Origin: Bacillus_BD sp050389805
GTDB taxonomy: Bacteria > Bacillota > Bacilli > Bacillales > Cytobacillaceae
Assembly: GCF_050389805.1 (NCBI RefSeq)
Contig: NZ_CP130945.1
Span: forward strand, 1,674,001 to 1,738,000
Direction of reading: 5' to 3'
DNA length: 64,000 bases
The position numbers and the translations under genes are program-made. Shown piece by piece: positions 35,954-44,478 of this stretch. Under the pieces are notes generated by a model, which saw only the letters and a program-made list of their open reading frames with translations, made no database searches and was not told the origin of the DNA. The number at the start of each line of letters is the position of its first letter. Position 1 is the stretch's first letter.

Positions 35954-36082
35954 TGAAACAAGGGGACGGTTCTGCTTGTTTCACTAAGTTTGCAGAACCG
36001 TGCCCCGTTTTCTACTAGGTAAAATTCTCGAACATTGAATGGAAAATAGTAGTGAAACAGGCAGAACCGTCCCCTTGTTTCA
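35954..36082. repeat. GGGACGG repeat, full-length copy B
   Basis: 129 bp with inverted ends (TGAAACAAGGGGACGG against CCGTCCCCTTGTTTCA) and sub-terminal GTTTCACTAA/TAGTGAAAC segments. It is about the same length and sequence as the copy at 28194-28325, so these two define the complete element. The complement of its last TCA (36080-36082) is the stop codon of the minus-strand membrane gene. Confidence 0.85.
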
Positions 36083-36571
36083 GAAAGTTTTTCGATCAAG
36101 ATAAGCCTTTGTCGCAAGGAGGGCTGTCATGAGGACGAATTCTCCAATATTATGGGCGGCATTTGTTTTGACGAATAGATGGACGCGAGGGATGATGCCC
36201 ATGAACATGATTCCGAAAAAGTACCAGGGCCATTTTTGCTTCCACCCTACAAGGATGGACGTGATCACGAGCATGACTGATACCCCTATGATCATGATCG
36301 GAGATCCGTCTGCTAGATTGTCATAGCTTAAGACACCGTACTCCCATGTTGGTTTTAAAGAAATGTCCCATACCACGGTCACAAGTTCAATGATCATCAG
36401 GCAAAGCATATATAAGACTACGAGCCATTGAATCATTTTATTCTTAGCCCACTGTAGATCGGCTTTTACTAACGTTTTCCAAGCAAAGAGAACAAGCAAG
36501 GGAGTGATCAGGGCATGCAACCAGTATCGTCCTTCATTTAATCCTTTAAGTAGCTGTCCTTCCCCGGCCAT
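36080..36571 (-). CDS. Small integral membrane protein, unknown, possibly N-terminally damaged
   Basis: 163 residues with about five hydrophobic helices (for example ALITPLLVLFAW and MIIGVSVMLVITSILVGW). I do not recognise a family. Ten in-frame codons before ATG 36571 still read like protein (RADNGILAIGK) and end at a TAA, with a further short in-frame ATG upstream. Either the start really is 36571 or the 5' end is truncated. No strong ribosome site is obvious at 36571. The stop codon comes from the repeat. Confidence 0.5.
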   Translation of the reverse strand: MAGEGQLLKGLNEGRYWLHALITPLLVLFAWKTLVKADLQWAKNKMIQWLVVLYMLCLMIIELVTVVWDISLKPTWEYGVLSYDNLADGSPIMIIGVSVMLVITSILVGWKQKWPWYFFGIMFMGIIPRVHLFVKTNAAHNIGEFVLMTALLATKAYLDRKTF

Positions 36572-36711
36572 TTTTCCGATTGCGAGAATTCCATTATCAG
36601 CACGTTACAAAAGATTTTCCACTTTAGTAATGCAATCATCCATACTTAAAGAGTCTCTGTTACGTATTCTATTTAGTAAAAATAACACGAATTGAAAGGA
36701 TGACCTTACTA

Positions 36712-37518
36712 ATGAATGATAAACATCCAGGTACTACGGTTACAGAAGAGCACTATTCCGTCAACCCTGTAAAAATAGATGTTCTTATCCCCGCAATCGA
36801 TAAAGACTTGCCTGTACTTCCCTCTGTTATTGACGGAATCAGAAACAATGTTCTTCACCCCATTGAAAATATATATATTGTTGCACCAGACAGTTCCAAA
36901 ATTAAGGAACTATGCAAACAAAAAAACTGTATCTATATTTTCGAAGACTCCGTTCTGCCTGTAGATAAAAATAAAATATATGCGAGAGGCTGGATGCTTC
37001 AGCAACTTCTGAAATTAAGTTGTGACACCATTTGTACAATGGATCATTATTTAATTGTTGATGCTGATACCATTTTTATTGCTCCTCATATTTACATGTT
37101 CGAAAACAAAACGGTATTTTATTGTGGAGAAGTTCCTTGGCGAAATAAATATGTATTCGATCATTTCCGGAGATTGACCAAGCTCGAACCTCTAGCAAAA
37201 GTTTGTATGGTAAATCATTCCATGTTTTTCACAAAATACCACCTTGCTGAGTTAAAAAAGTGGATTGAATCGATTCATAAGAAAAAATGGTATGAGGCGA
37301 TATTAGATACCATTGATCCTACATCCACTGTTCCTTTCTCTGAATATGAAACCTATGGAAATTTTATGCTCAATAAATTTAAAGGAAACGTATATCTTGC
37401 ACGTGCAAAAAACCTAGGTATTAAAGCAAAGGAATTCCATAAGTATACGCCGGAAGATTTAAATAAACTGGCAAAGACCTACAATTCTGTCTCGTTTCAT
37501 AACCGTCCAGGGGATTAA
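36712..37518 (+). CDS. DUF6492-type putative glycosyltransferase
   Basis: 268 residues of GT-A-like layout: DVLIPAIDKDLPVLPSVIDG at the start, HYLIVDADTIFIAPHIYMFE with a DxD motif near residue 120, and TKYHLAELKKWIE in the middle. The family is annotated as a putative nucleotide-sugar transferase of unknown acceptor. ATG 36712 follows GAAAGG at a proper distance; ATG 36700 touches that site. A polysaccharide role fits the sugar-nucleotide gene at 38566, but they are separated by a minus-strand gene. Confidence 0.7.
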   Translation: MNDKHPGTTVTEEHYSVNPVKIDVLIPAIDKDLPVLPSVIDGIRNNVLHPIENIYIVAPDSSKIKELCKQKNCIYIFEDSVLPVDKNKIYARGWMLQQLLKLSCDTICTMDHYLIVDADTIFIAPHIYMFENKTVFYCGEVPWRNKYVFDHFRRLTKLEPLAKVCMVNHSMFFTKYHLAELKKWIESIHKKKWYEAILDTIDPTSTVPFSEYETYGNFMLNKFKGNVYLARAKNLGIKAKEFHKYTPEDLNKLAKTYNSVSFHNRPGD

Positions 37519-37563
37519 CATCTACATCTGGTAAAATCTTATGTTAATCCAATTTTAATATTG

Positions 37564-37607
37564 CTAAAAACATAGTCTGTGCTTTTTTACAGATTATGTT
37601 TTTTTAT
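37564..37607 (+). terminator. Rho-independent terminator
   Basis: AAAACATAGTCTGT (37567-37580) pairs with ACAGATTATGTTTT (37589-37602), with one mismatch, followed by further Ts. Confidence 0.8.
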
Positions 37608-37621
37608 TCCTGAAAAATGAA

Positions 37622-37665
37622 AGAAGGTGCCGTTTTCCAATCTAAAGTTGGAAACGAGCACCTCT
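37622..37665 (-). terminator. Rho-independent terminator of the minus-strand Cys-rich gene
   Basis: AGGTGC plus GTTTTCCAA (from 37625) pair with TTGGAAAC plus GCACCT (to 37663). Read on the minus strand, a T-rich stretch follows. Confidence 0.6.
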
Positions 37666-37723
37666 CTGTTTAACGCTTATAAAAACTAGAATATGGTCTT
37701 CTAACGTTCATCAATGGATATTT

Positions 37724-38224
37724 TTAATCCTCTTTGCGATAGTTTTTATAGGATTTAACATGCTCGTCTTTACAGGAAAAGCAGAATGTTTTATTAAGTG
37801 TCAGCGTTCCAGTACAGACGGGAACAACCGGTTGCAAAATCGCCTGTTTTTTGCCGTTTTGCATTTCAGTAGGTATGAGTGTAGTGGTAACAGTAGTAGT
37901 TACTGTAGTAGTTACAGTAGTGGTAATGGTAGTAGTTGATGGTGGTTGAGGAGGACCACATTTAACCTTAACAGATCTAACATTTTCCTTTTGGAGTGCA
38001 AATGATCTTCCCACTGGAACAACTGCTTCCATCTTTCCATTGACAATTAACTGCATATCACAATCCTCTGAATCATTATCCAGGGTGATCATGATCGCGT
38101 TATGGTCCTTTGTTTCATCCCGAAAATATTCATACGCCTGGCCATTACACGGCTGCTCGACATCCAAAACAGCAGTATGTGTTGGAGCAATGACTTGGTT
38201 ATGATTCTCAAATTGAATACCCAA
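37724..38224 (-). CDS. Cys-rich protein with Thr/Val repeat linker, possibly spore-surface (DUF3992/Ena-like)
   Basis: 166 residues. The N-terminal domain (about 1-90) ends VPVGRSFALQKENVRSVKVKCG, resembling the end of DUF3992 domains of endospore appendage (Ena) proteins. A Pro then Thr-rich linker follows (four TTTVT-like repeats near 98-115), then a C-terminal CTGTLTLNKTFCFSCKDEH segment. Seven cysteines suit disulfide cross-linking. No signal peptide is present, as usual for mother-cell-made coat or appendage proteins. TTG 38224 follows AAAGGAGGT. The Ena link is tentative. Confidence 0.5.
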   Translation of the reverse strand: MGIQFENHNQVIAPTHTAVLDVEQPCNGQAYEYFRDETKDHNAIMITLDNDSEDCDMQLIVNGKMEAVVPVGRSFALQKENVRSVKVKCGPPQPPSTTTITTTVTTTVTTTVTTTLIPTEMQNGKKQAILQPVVPVCTGTLTLNKTFCFSCKDEHVKSYKNYRKED

Positions 38225-38550
38225 ACGATATAACCTCCTTTAACTCGAATACTACTTTATATGTAAAATTTTGTTCTAGGACAGGGCTAATGTTTTGAAA
38301 CAAGAACACATTTTATCTAAAAACCTTTAGGTTCTTTCATTTACTGATGACCACTTGAAACCATATTGCGAATCTTTAATCATTATGTTTCGCCTTAGGA
38401 GAATTTCTTGTTAGTAGAAGTCTATTTATGCAAACTAAAACGAAGATAGATTATAAAAAAACCTTCTATAGGCAAGGTGCTGTTTCCATAACGCGAAAAA
38501 TCCATATGATGTTCATAATTGGTGGAGATTTTAAATACCCCGAATATAAA
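38225..38550. other. Intergenic region between divergent genes
   Basis: It should hold the promoters of the minus-strand Cys-rich gene and of the mannose-1-phosphate guanylyltransferase gene. I see no clear consensus. The open frame from 38428 leading into 38566 looks non-coding. Confidence 0.45.
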
Positions 38551-38565
38551 AAAAGGGTGATTGTA

Positions 38566-39942
38566 ATGAAACTTATTTTATTATCCGGAGGCTCAGGTCG
38601 GAGATTATGGCCAATATCCAATGCATCTCGGTCCAAGCAGTTTGTGAAAGTTCTCAAAAGAGATGACGGTACCCTAGAATCAATGGTTCAGCGGGTATGG
38701 CGGCAATTAGAAGAGGCTGAACTCACCAATTCATCCTATATTACAACAAATCAAGAACAAATTGGTATTTTGCAAAATCAACTTGGCAATCAGATTCCCA
38801 CCCTGATCGAACCACAGCAGATGGACACCTTTCCAGCAATCACATTAGCATGCCTTTATTTACACGCGCAGGAAAAAGTCCATCCAGACGAAGTAATTTG
38901 TGTTCTTCCTGTAGATTTATATATGGAACCGGAATTTATAAATAAGATGAAGGAAATGGATACCATCTTGACAACATCCCATGCTGATTTGGCGATGATT
39001 GGAGTTACACCTAAATTTCCATCTGATCACTACGGGTATATTATTCCAAAACAGGATACATCAGAAACAGCCGTAAACCAAAAATATATCCATGTCAGCC
39101 ACTTTGTAGAAAAGCCGGACAAGGAAACAGCCGAAAACTTAGTCCAAAAACAAGCCTTATGGAACTGCGGAGTGTTTGCGTTTAGACTTGGAAATTTCCT
39201 TTCCATGTTAAAACAAAAAAATTATTCTCTCGATTATCACCATTTATATGAGCAATATGGGCAATTGCCAAAAAGAAGTTTTGACTATGAAGTTGTTGAG
39301 GAGTTAACTAATTCGGTAGTTATCCCTTATCACGGAAGTTGGAAAGATCTTGGAGACTGGAGTACTTTGATAGAAGAACTGCCTTCAAACATTATTGGTA
39401 ATGGAATTATTAGCAATGATTCCACAAATACCTTTGTTATCAATGAATTGAACACCCCGGTTGTCATCCAAAATTTATCCAATATTCTTGCCGCTGTAAG
39501 TCCAGACGGTATTATGGTGACAAATCTATCCGACCGAAAAAATACGAAAGAATTACTCCAAAAAGTGAGACAACGACCCATGTATGAAGAAAAACAATGG
39601 GGGTGGTACCGGGTTTACGAGCATTTTCCATTGCAAGATGAACGGACAATTTTAACAAAACGGCTGAAAATTTTCAAGAACAGAAATATAAGTTATCAAA
39701 AACATCAAAATAGAAATGAGATATGGGTCATCATATCAGGTGAAGGAAGGTTTGCACTCAATCAAAAAATGAGTAAGGTGAAGGCTGGAGATGTTCTGCA
39801 AATTCCAACTGGTGCTTGGCACGGAATTAGAGCAGATAGCGATTTAGAATTGATTGAAATTCAAATGGGAACCGAATTAAGTGAAACGGATATCGTCCGT
39901 ATGTTTTCAGACTGGGAAGATGTGGAAGAGATTTGTAATTAG
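38566..39942 (+). CDS. manC: Mannose-1-phosphate guanylyltransferase/mannose-6-phosphate isomerase (type II)
   Basis: 458 residues: N-terminal nucleotidyltransferase with LSGGSGRRLWPISNA and the SKQF lysine, FVEKP and WNCGVFAFR; C-terminal cupin domain (WGWYRVYEHF, then ISYQKHQNRNEIWVIISGEG and PTGAWHGI). This two-domain layout makes GDP-mannose, and often fructose-6-P/mannose-6-P interconversion. ATG 38566 follows AAAGGGTGAT. It has no adjacent polysaccharide operon; the DUF6492 gene at 36.7 kb is the nearest possible partner. Confidence 0.88.
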   Translation: MKLILLSGGSGRRLWPISNASRSKQFVKVLKRDDGTLESMVQRVWRQLEEAELTNSSYITTNQEQIGILQNQLGNQIPTLIEPQQMDTFPAITLACLYLHAQEKVHPDEVICVLPVDLYMEPEFINKMKEMDTILTTSHADLAMIGVTPKFPSDHYGYIIPKQDTSETAVNQKYIHVSHFVEKPDKETAENLVQKQALWNCGVFAFRLGNFLSMLKQKNYSLDYHHLYEQYGQLPKRSFDYEVVEELTNSVVIPYHGSWKDLGDWSTLIEELPSNIIGNGIISNDSTNTFVINELNTPVVIQNLSNILAAVSPDGIMVTNLSDRKNTKELLQKVRQRPMYEEKQWGWYRVYEHFPLQDERTILTKRLKIFKNRNISYQKHQNRNEIWVIISGEGRFALNQKMSKVKAGDVLQIPTGAWHGIRADSDLELIEIQMGTELSETDIVRMFSDWEDVEEICN

Positions 39943-39967
39943 CATTATCCAGAGGATTGAATGAAAA

Positions 39968-40030
39968 ATGGGGACGGTCCCGGCGATCATATTAAGAAAT
40001 GAAATATGAGGAAGTTTCTCACGTTTCATT
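39968..40030. repeat. Degenerate GGGACGG repeat copy
   Basis: AATGGGGACGGTCCCGGCG and, 45 bp on, TTTCTCACGTTTCAT match worn repeat ends. The remaining stretch to 40250 shows no gene. Confidence 0.5.
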
Positions 40031-40258
40031 ATAAAGAAAGTTTAGTAAATAGGCACTAATAGACTACACAAGCTAATAAGTGTTTAATCTATTAAACATA
40101 GGTGCACTTTAGAATGAAAACAAGAGAGTAAGAGTCGCAAAAATTGGATGGTATGAGTCTGAATAATATCGCAACGATGCCATCCAATTGCTTAAAATAA
40201 CTCTACAAGCCGCAGAAAGGCTGTCATTATGACGACTTCCTCCTAAAATTCCTGTTTC

Positions 40259-40268
40259 ATGCTATAAT
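40259..40268 (+). promoter_or_regulatory. Extended -10 promoter element of the SRPBCC gene
   Basis: ATGCTATAAT ends at 40268 with TGnTATAAT, 31 nt before ATG 40299. No clear -35 box. Confidence 0.6.
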
Positions 40269-40298
40269 TTAGAAATATGTGTTAAGGAGGACGTCATA

Positions 40299-40751
40299 AT
40301 GAGTATTGATTTTGAAGTGAAACGTACGCTTCACGTATCCAATCAAAAAGCTTACGAAAGTTTATTAGATCTTGACGCTGCCAGCCATTGGATGCAAGGG
40401 TTCGTCGGAATAGAACGATTGGATATGGGTCCCATGAAAGAGGGTAGCGAGTGGAAGGAAACAAGAAAGATGTTCGGACATAAGGCTACTGAACATTTTG
40501 AGGTAATCGAATTAAATGAACCAGAAAAGATTGTCCTTCGCTGTGATGGGACGAAAGGAACCACGGGTAAAGGAGAATATATTTTTACTTACTTGATCAC
40601 TTCAACAGGAGAATACTCAGAAATCACACTTAAGGGTGAGATAAAGGGACTGACTGGCTTGACAAAGTTATTCGGAAAGCTGATGGCAGGTTCCTTTAAA
40701 AAAGCTTGTGCAAAAGATTTGGATGCGTTAAAGGGGTATTTAGAAAAATAA
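40299..40751 (+). CDS. SRPBCC (START-like) family protein
   Basis: 150 residues with the helix-grip layout: an N-terminal strand FEVKRTLHVSNQKAYESLLD, the SHWMQGFVGIERLD insertion, strand-rich centre and a long C-terminal helix (FGKLMAGSFKKACAKDLDAL). SRPBCC proteins bind hydrophobic ligands, but no catalytic residues or partner indicate which. AAGGAGG lies 9 nt before ATG 40299. It is monocistronic with its own extended -10 promoter. A second SRPBCC gene lies at the right edge (63589). Confidence 0.8.
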   Translation: MSIDFEVKRTLHVSNQKAYESLLDLDAASHWMQGFVGIERLDMGPMKEGSEWKETRKMFGHKATEHFEVIELNEPEKIVLRCDGTKGTTGKGEYIFTYLITSTGEYSEITLKGEIKGLTGLTKLFGKLMAGSFKKACAKDLDALKGYLEK

Positions 40752-40752
40752 G

Positions 40753-40848
40753 TGGAAACACCGGGACGGTTCTTGTGTTTCTCTACTTTTTTTAAATTCA
40801 AATAAAATGGTAAAAATTAGGGGAACAAAAGGAACCGTCCCCCTGTTT
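40753..40848. repeat. GGGACGG repeat, short copy with two ends
   Basis: GGAAACACCGGGACGGTTCT near 40754 and GGAACCGTCCCCCTGTTTGC at 40830-40849 are inverted ends separated by about 55 bp. The element fills the gap between the SRPBCC and helicase genes. Confidence 0.7.
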
Positions 40849-40873
40849 GCTAAAAGATGAAAGGGGGGATTTT

Positions 40874-43132
40874 ATGGGAAATGATATACATCTTTCCGTA
40901 CGGACGCTTGTTGAATATGTATACCGAAGCGGTAGCATTGATTCCCGTTTTCACTCCCCATCCACTTTAGTAGAGGGGACAAGGATACACCAAAAAATCC
41001 AAAAAACGTATCAAGAAACAGACGAGAAAGAGGTTTACCTGCGGACTGAAATTCCCTATCATTCACTTACCTTCGTCATAGAAGGTCGCTGTGATGGGCT
41101 TTTGTTTCGTGAAGATGAAGTCATTGTGGATGAAATTAAGTCATTTTCACAAACTTTCGACGAACAGGGTGAGGGGTATCCCGTGCATTGGGCACAAGCC
41201 AAAATGTATGCCTATATCTATTCGAAGGACCATGAATTTAGCGATATGACGGTTCAGCTAACGTATGTTCACGTTGAATCAGATGAAAAAATATATTATC
41301 AAAAGACATTCTCTTTTCCAGAGTTAGAGCGTTTTGCCTTCGAAATGATAGAAGGGTATGCACCTTTTGCGATCCAAAAACAGGAACATCTCATCCAGCG
41401 AAATGATCGCATAAAAGAACTTCCTTTTCCGTTTGAATCCTACCGTGCTGGGCAGCGGAAATTAGCAGGGGTTGTGTATAAGTCCATACTTGACGAAAAA
41501 AGTCTGTTTACTCAAGCTCCAACTGGAATTGGCAAAACGATTTCGACGCTCTTTCCATCTGTAAAAGCAATCGGAGAAGGTCATTCCAATCGTATTTTTT
41601 ACCTAACGGCGAAAACCATCACCCGAACTACGGCAGAGGAAGCATTCACGAAAATGCGACAGAGTGGTCTTTGTTTCAAGACAATCACGATAACAGCTAA
41701 GGATAAGGTTTGTTTTAAGGATGAAACGATTTGCCAAAAAGAGGTTTGTGAATATGCAAATGGCTATTACGATCGAATCAATGAAGCCATTCTCGATATT
41801 TTAAAAAATGAACAGGGAATCACTCGTGAAGTGGTGGAAACGTATGCCCGAAAGCATAGAATCTGTCCGTTTGAATTTTCGATTGACCTTGCCTATGAAG
41901 TGGATGCAGTCATTTGTGATTATAATTATATTTTTGACCCGCGTGTATCATTGAAACGGCTAATCGAGGAACAAAAGAAGTCGACCGTTTTACTGGTCGA
42001 TGAGGCACATAATTTGGTTGACCGAGGTCGTGACATGTTCTCTGCTACCTTACATAAAAGGACATTTCTTCAATTAAAGAAAGATTATAAAGGAACAAAT
42101 GAATCGATCTATGTTTCTGCTCATCGAATCAATGCATGGTTCATCGCTTTAAAAAAAGAGAAAGAACAACATGAGTTTGTCTTGGATGAATTAGACGACC
42201 ATCTAAAGCAGTTACTCCTTTCTTTTATGGAGGTTACTGAACTGGCTTTAAAAACAGATCCATCCGCTCAGTTATTGGATGCATATTACGAAGTGAAGAA
42301 TTTTTTAAAAATTACTGACCTTCTGGATGATTCTTATCTCATATACGGGGAGAAAGAGCGAAATGATATCCATATTAAATTATTTTGCATCAATCCAGCG
42401 GAGCCTCTTAAGAAAATGGGGAAAGGGTATCGATCTAAGATTTTTTTCTCAGCAACGCTTTCGCCTCTTCCGTATTATCAAGATATCCTAGGTGGACAAG
42501 AGGTGGATTATGTCCTTTCCCTTCCATCACCCTTTTCCTCGGAACAAACAGAAGTGTTCATTGAACCATTGTCTACCCGATACCGAGATCGAGATCACAC
42601 AAAGGCCAAGATCGTTTCGATCATAACCTCATTGCTTCGTCATCGTCCTGGTCATTATTTAATCTTTTTCCCGTCTTATCAGTATTTACTGACCGTCTAC
42701 GATTTGTTTAAACAAGAAAATCCTGAAATCCAAACACTGATTCAACAGACAGGGATGACCGAAGAAGAACGAGAAGCCTTTTTAGCTGCCTTTCAGCCAA
42801 ATTCAAAAGATACATTACTGGGCTTTGCGGTCCTCGGTGGAATCTTTTCGGAGGGGATTGATTTAATTGGTGACCGTTTGAATGGCGTAATTGTTGTAGG
42901 GGTAGGGTTACCGCAAATTGGTTTTGAACGGAATTTGATCAAGGATTATTTTAACAAGCAAGGGAAAAATGGCTATCACTACGCATACGTCTTTCCAGGG
43001 ATGAATAAGGTGCTTCAAGCAGGGGGAAGGTTGATTCGTTCTGAAAAAGACCACGGAACGATCGTCCTCATTGACGATCGCTTTTTACAGCAACCATACC
43101 GACAGCTTCTTCCGGAAACATGGAAAAAATAG
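40874..43132 (+). CDS. RecB-like PD-(D/E)XK nuclease fused to an XPD/DinG-type helicase
   Basis: 752 residues. The N-terminal domain has the RecB-nuclease set: GTRIH (His39), Asp74 in GRCDG, VDEIK (Glu87, Lys89) and the QAKMYAY motif (Gln108). The helicase part has Walker A APTGIGKT near 215, Fe-S cysteines near 278-340 (KVCFKDETICQKEVC, then ICPFEF), DEAH (VDEAHN near 374) and the C-terminal GGIFSEGIDL and QAGGRLIRS. This is a 5'-3' Fe-S helicase joined to an intact nuclease, so a DNA repair or end-processing enzyme is likely. ATG 40874 follows AAAGGGGGG; TTG 40847 lies in the repeat. Confidence 0.87.
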   Translation: MGNDIHLSVRTLVEYVYRSGSIDSRFHSPSTLVEGTRIHQKIQKTYQETDEKEVYLRTEIPYHSLTFVIEGRCDGLLFREDEVIVDEIKSFSQTFDEQGEGYPVHWAQAKMYAYIYSKDHEFSDMTVQLTYVHVESDEKIYYQKTFSFPELERFAFEMIEGYAPFAIQKQEHLIQRNDRIKELPFPFESYRAGQRKLAGVVYKSILDEKSLFTQAPTGIGKTISTLFPSVKAIGEGHSNRIFYLTAKTITRTTAEEAFTKMRQSGLCFKTITITAKDKVCFKDETICQKEVCEYANGYYDRINEAILDILKNEQGITREVVETYARKHRICPFEFSIDLAYEVDAVICDYNYIFDPRVSLKRLIEEQKKSTVLLVDEAHNLVDRGRDMFSATLHKRTFLQLKKDYKGTNESIYVSAHRINAWFIALKKEKEQHEFVLDELDDHLKQLLLSFMEVTELALKTDPSAQLLDAYYEVKNFLKITDLLDDSYLIYGEKERNDIHIKLFCINPAEPLKKMGKGYRSKIFFSATLSPLPYYQDILGGQEVDYVLSLPSPFSSEQTEVFIEPLSTRYRDRDHTKAKIVSIITSLLRHRPGHYLIFFPSYQYLLTVYDLFKQENPEIQTLIQQTGMTEEEREAFLAAFQPNSKDTLLGFAVLGGIFSEGIDLIGDRLNGVIVVGVGLPQIGFERNLIKDYFNKQGKNGYHYAYVFPGMNKVLQAGGRLIRSEKDHGTIVLIDDRFLQQPYRQLLPETWKK

Positions 43133-43284
43133 GGGACAGCGTACTCCATAAATTTAGATGAATAGGGATATTAGGATTGTCCCTGAATACCAAAAAAAGT
43201 TAGATAAGCGTAGAGAATAGGAAGTTTAAGGCGTTTTTCTTCTTATTCATTTAATGCCGAAAGGACTTACTTTTTATTAATAGA

Positions 43285-43315
43285 AGCGTCAGAATTTTTA
43301 TGATTCTGACGCTAC
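43285..43315. terminator. Bidirectional terminator between convergent genes
   Basis: AGCGTCAGAAT (43285-43295) pairs perfectly with ATTCTGACGCT (43303-43313). It lies between the helicase and the lipoprotein gene. Confidence 0.65.
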
Positions 43316-43364
43316 TAGTAAAAAGGGGCTTTTTTGTTGAATCTCCACTACATTGAGGAAGCTT

Positions 43365-44138
43365 TTATTGAGTATTGCCTCTTCCAAAAAAGTCATTAAT
43401 GGTATTACTGAAATCATCAAATAAGCCATCTCGATTTCGATTGGTGCGGATATCATCCGCAAACGTATTCATTCGATTGTACAAGTCAGGGTTTACAGAA
43501 ACATACACGTTGTGAATGTTTTTGTCTGCTTGACGCACCTGGTCTGCTATTTTTTGCTCAAACGAATTAGATACCTCGCTATAGTTCGTTCCATTTCCTC
43601 TAGTATTCGTGTTATTCATATTGTTTCTAGTTCCTAATCCATCGTTATCATTATTGGTACGAATACGGGCATTATCAGCCGTACCTGGATCTGATGTTCT
43701 ATTATCACGAGTTCCGGCATCTCCTCGACCATTTATGATGCCATCATTTCCATTTTGATTAACTGTTCCATTTTCTAAAAAGTTTCCTGTGCCTCTAGTG
43801 TTGTTATTGTTTGTGTTCATATTTGCATTGTTTGTACGATTATTCGTATTCTTGTCGTTAGCTAACCTAACCGTTACATAGGCATTGTTGTTTGAAATGA
43901 TGACATGTGCATCATCGACTTCATTTAAACGCTCAACTTGCCGTTCAGCACGATCCGAAATTCTAAGGTTGCGGTCATTGTTATTATTGTTGTTATTATT
44001 GTAGTTCGCAATCGGTCTAACTTCGTTTGATTGGTTATTACCATTGTTGTTTATACCTGCTGCGTTATCATCTCCGCCACAACCTGTAAGGGATAACGAT
44101 AAAACTGTTGCACCTACCAACATCAACCCTTTTTTCAT
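43365..44138 (-). CDS. YhcN/YlaJ-type sporulation lipoprotein with Asn-rich insert
   Basis: 257 residues: lipobox LSLTGCGG, then very Asn-rich low-complexity stretches. The YhcN/YlaJ core reads LRISDRAERQVERLNEVDDA and NNAYVTVRLA, and after a long Asn/Gly/Arg insert SFEQKIADQVRQADKNIHNV and VSVNPDLYNRMN. The family sits on spore membranes and is linked to germination or spore integrity. ATG 44138 follows AAAGGAG; the upstream GTG 44147 is part of that site. The Asn-rich insert inside the domain is longer than usual. Confidence 0.85.
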   Translation of the reverse strand: MKKGLMLVGATVLSLSLTGCGGDDNAAGINNNGNNQSNEVRPIANYNNNNNNNNDRNLRISDRAERQVERLNEVDDAHVIISNNNAYVTVRLANDKNTNNRTNNANMNTNNNNTRGTGNFLENGTVNQNGNDGIINGRGDAGTRDNRTSDPGTADNARIRTNNDNDGLGTRNNMNNTNTRGNGTNYSEVSNSFEQKIADQVRQADKNIHNVYVSVNPDLYNRMNTFADDIRTNRNRDGLFDDFSNTINDFFGRGNTQ

Positions 44139-44272
44139 GTAACTCACTCCTTTTGAATGTGTAGTTCTTTTATATAATGGCTTAAGAAAAACTAACTATG
44201 TGATAAATATCTGGTTAAAAGTATAAGAATATTGGCATGAGAAGAAGAAAATTCAAGTTTAGAGAACAACGT

Positions 44273-44478
44273 TGAAACAGGGGGACGGTTCTCGTGTTTC
44301 ATTTTGGGTCAAGAGAGATGCAGGAATTCTCGTGTTTCATTTTGGATCAAGAAAGGTAACAGTCCTCAAAAAAAGAAAACAGCTAATTAAAGGATTAAGC
44401 TTCTAAAAACTTTCCATGAAATCGGAACATTTTAGAATTTATAAAAAAATGAAACACTAGAACCGTTCCGGCGTTTCA
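44273..44478. repeat. GGGACGG repeat, enlarged copy with internal duplication
   Basis: The left end TGAAACAGGGGGACGGTTCT is followed twice by TTCTCGTGTTTCATTTTGG(G/A)TCAAGA, about 47 bp apart. The right end is TGAAACACTAGAACCGTTCCGG then CGTTTCA. About 206 bp in all. The complement of its last TCA is the stop codon of the NUDIX gene. Confidence 0.7.

Noticed and set aside
43365..44138. Asn-rich tracts as a CRISPR or tandem DNA repeat
   Set aside because: They are low-complexity coding sequence in a YhcN-type lipoprotein, with no regular spacer pattern.
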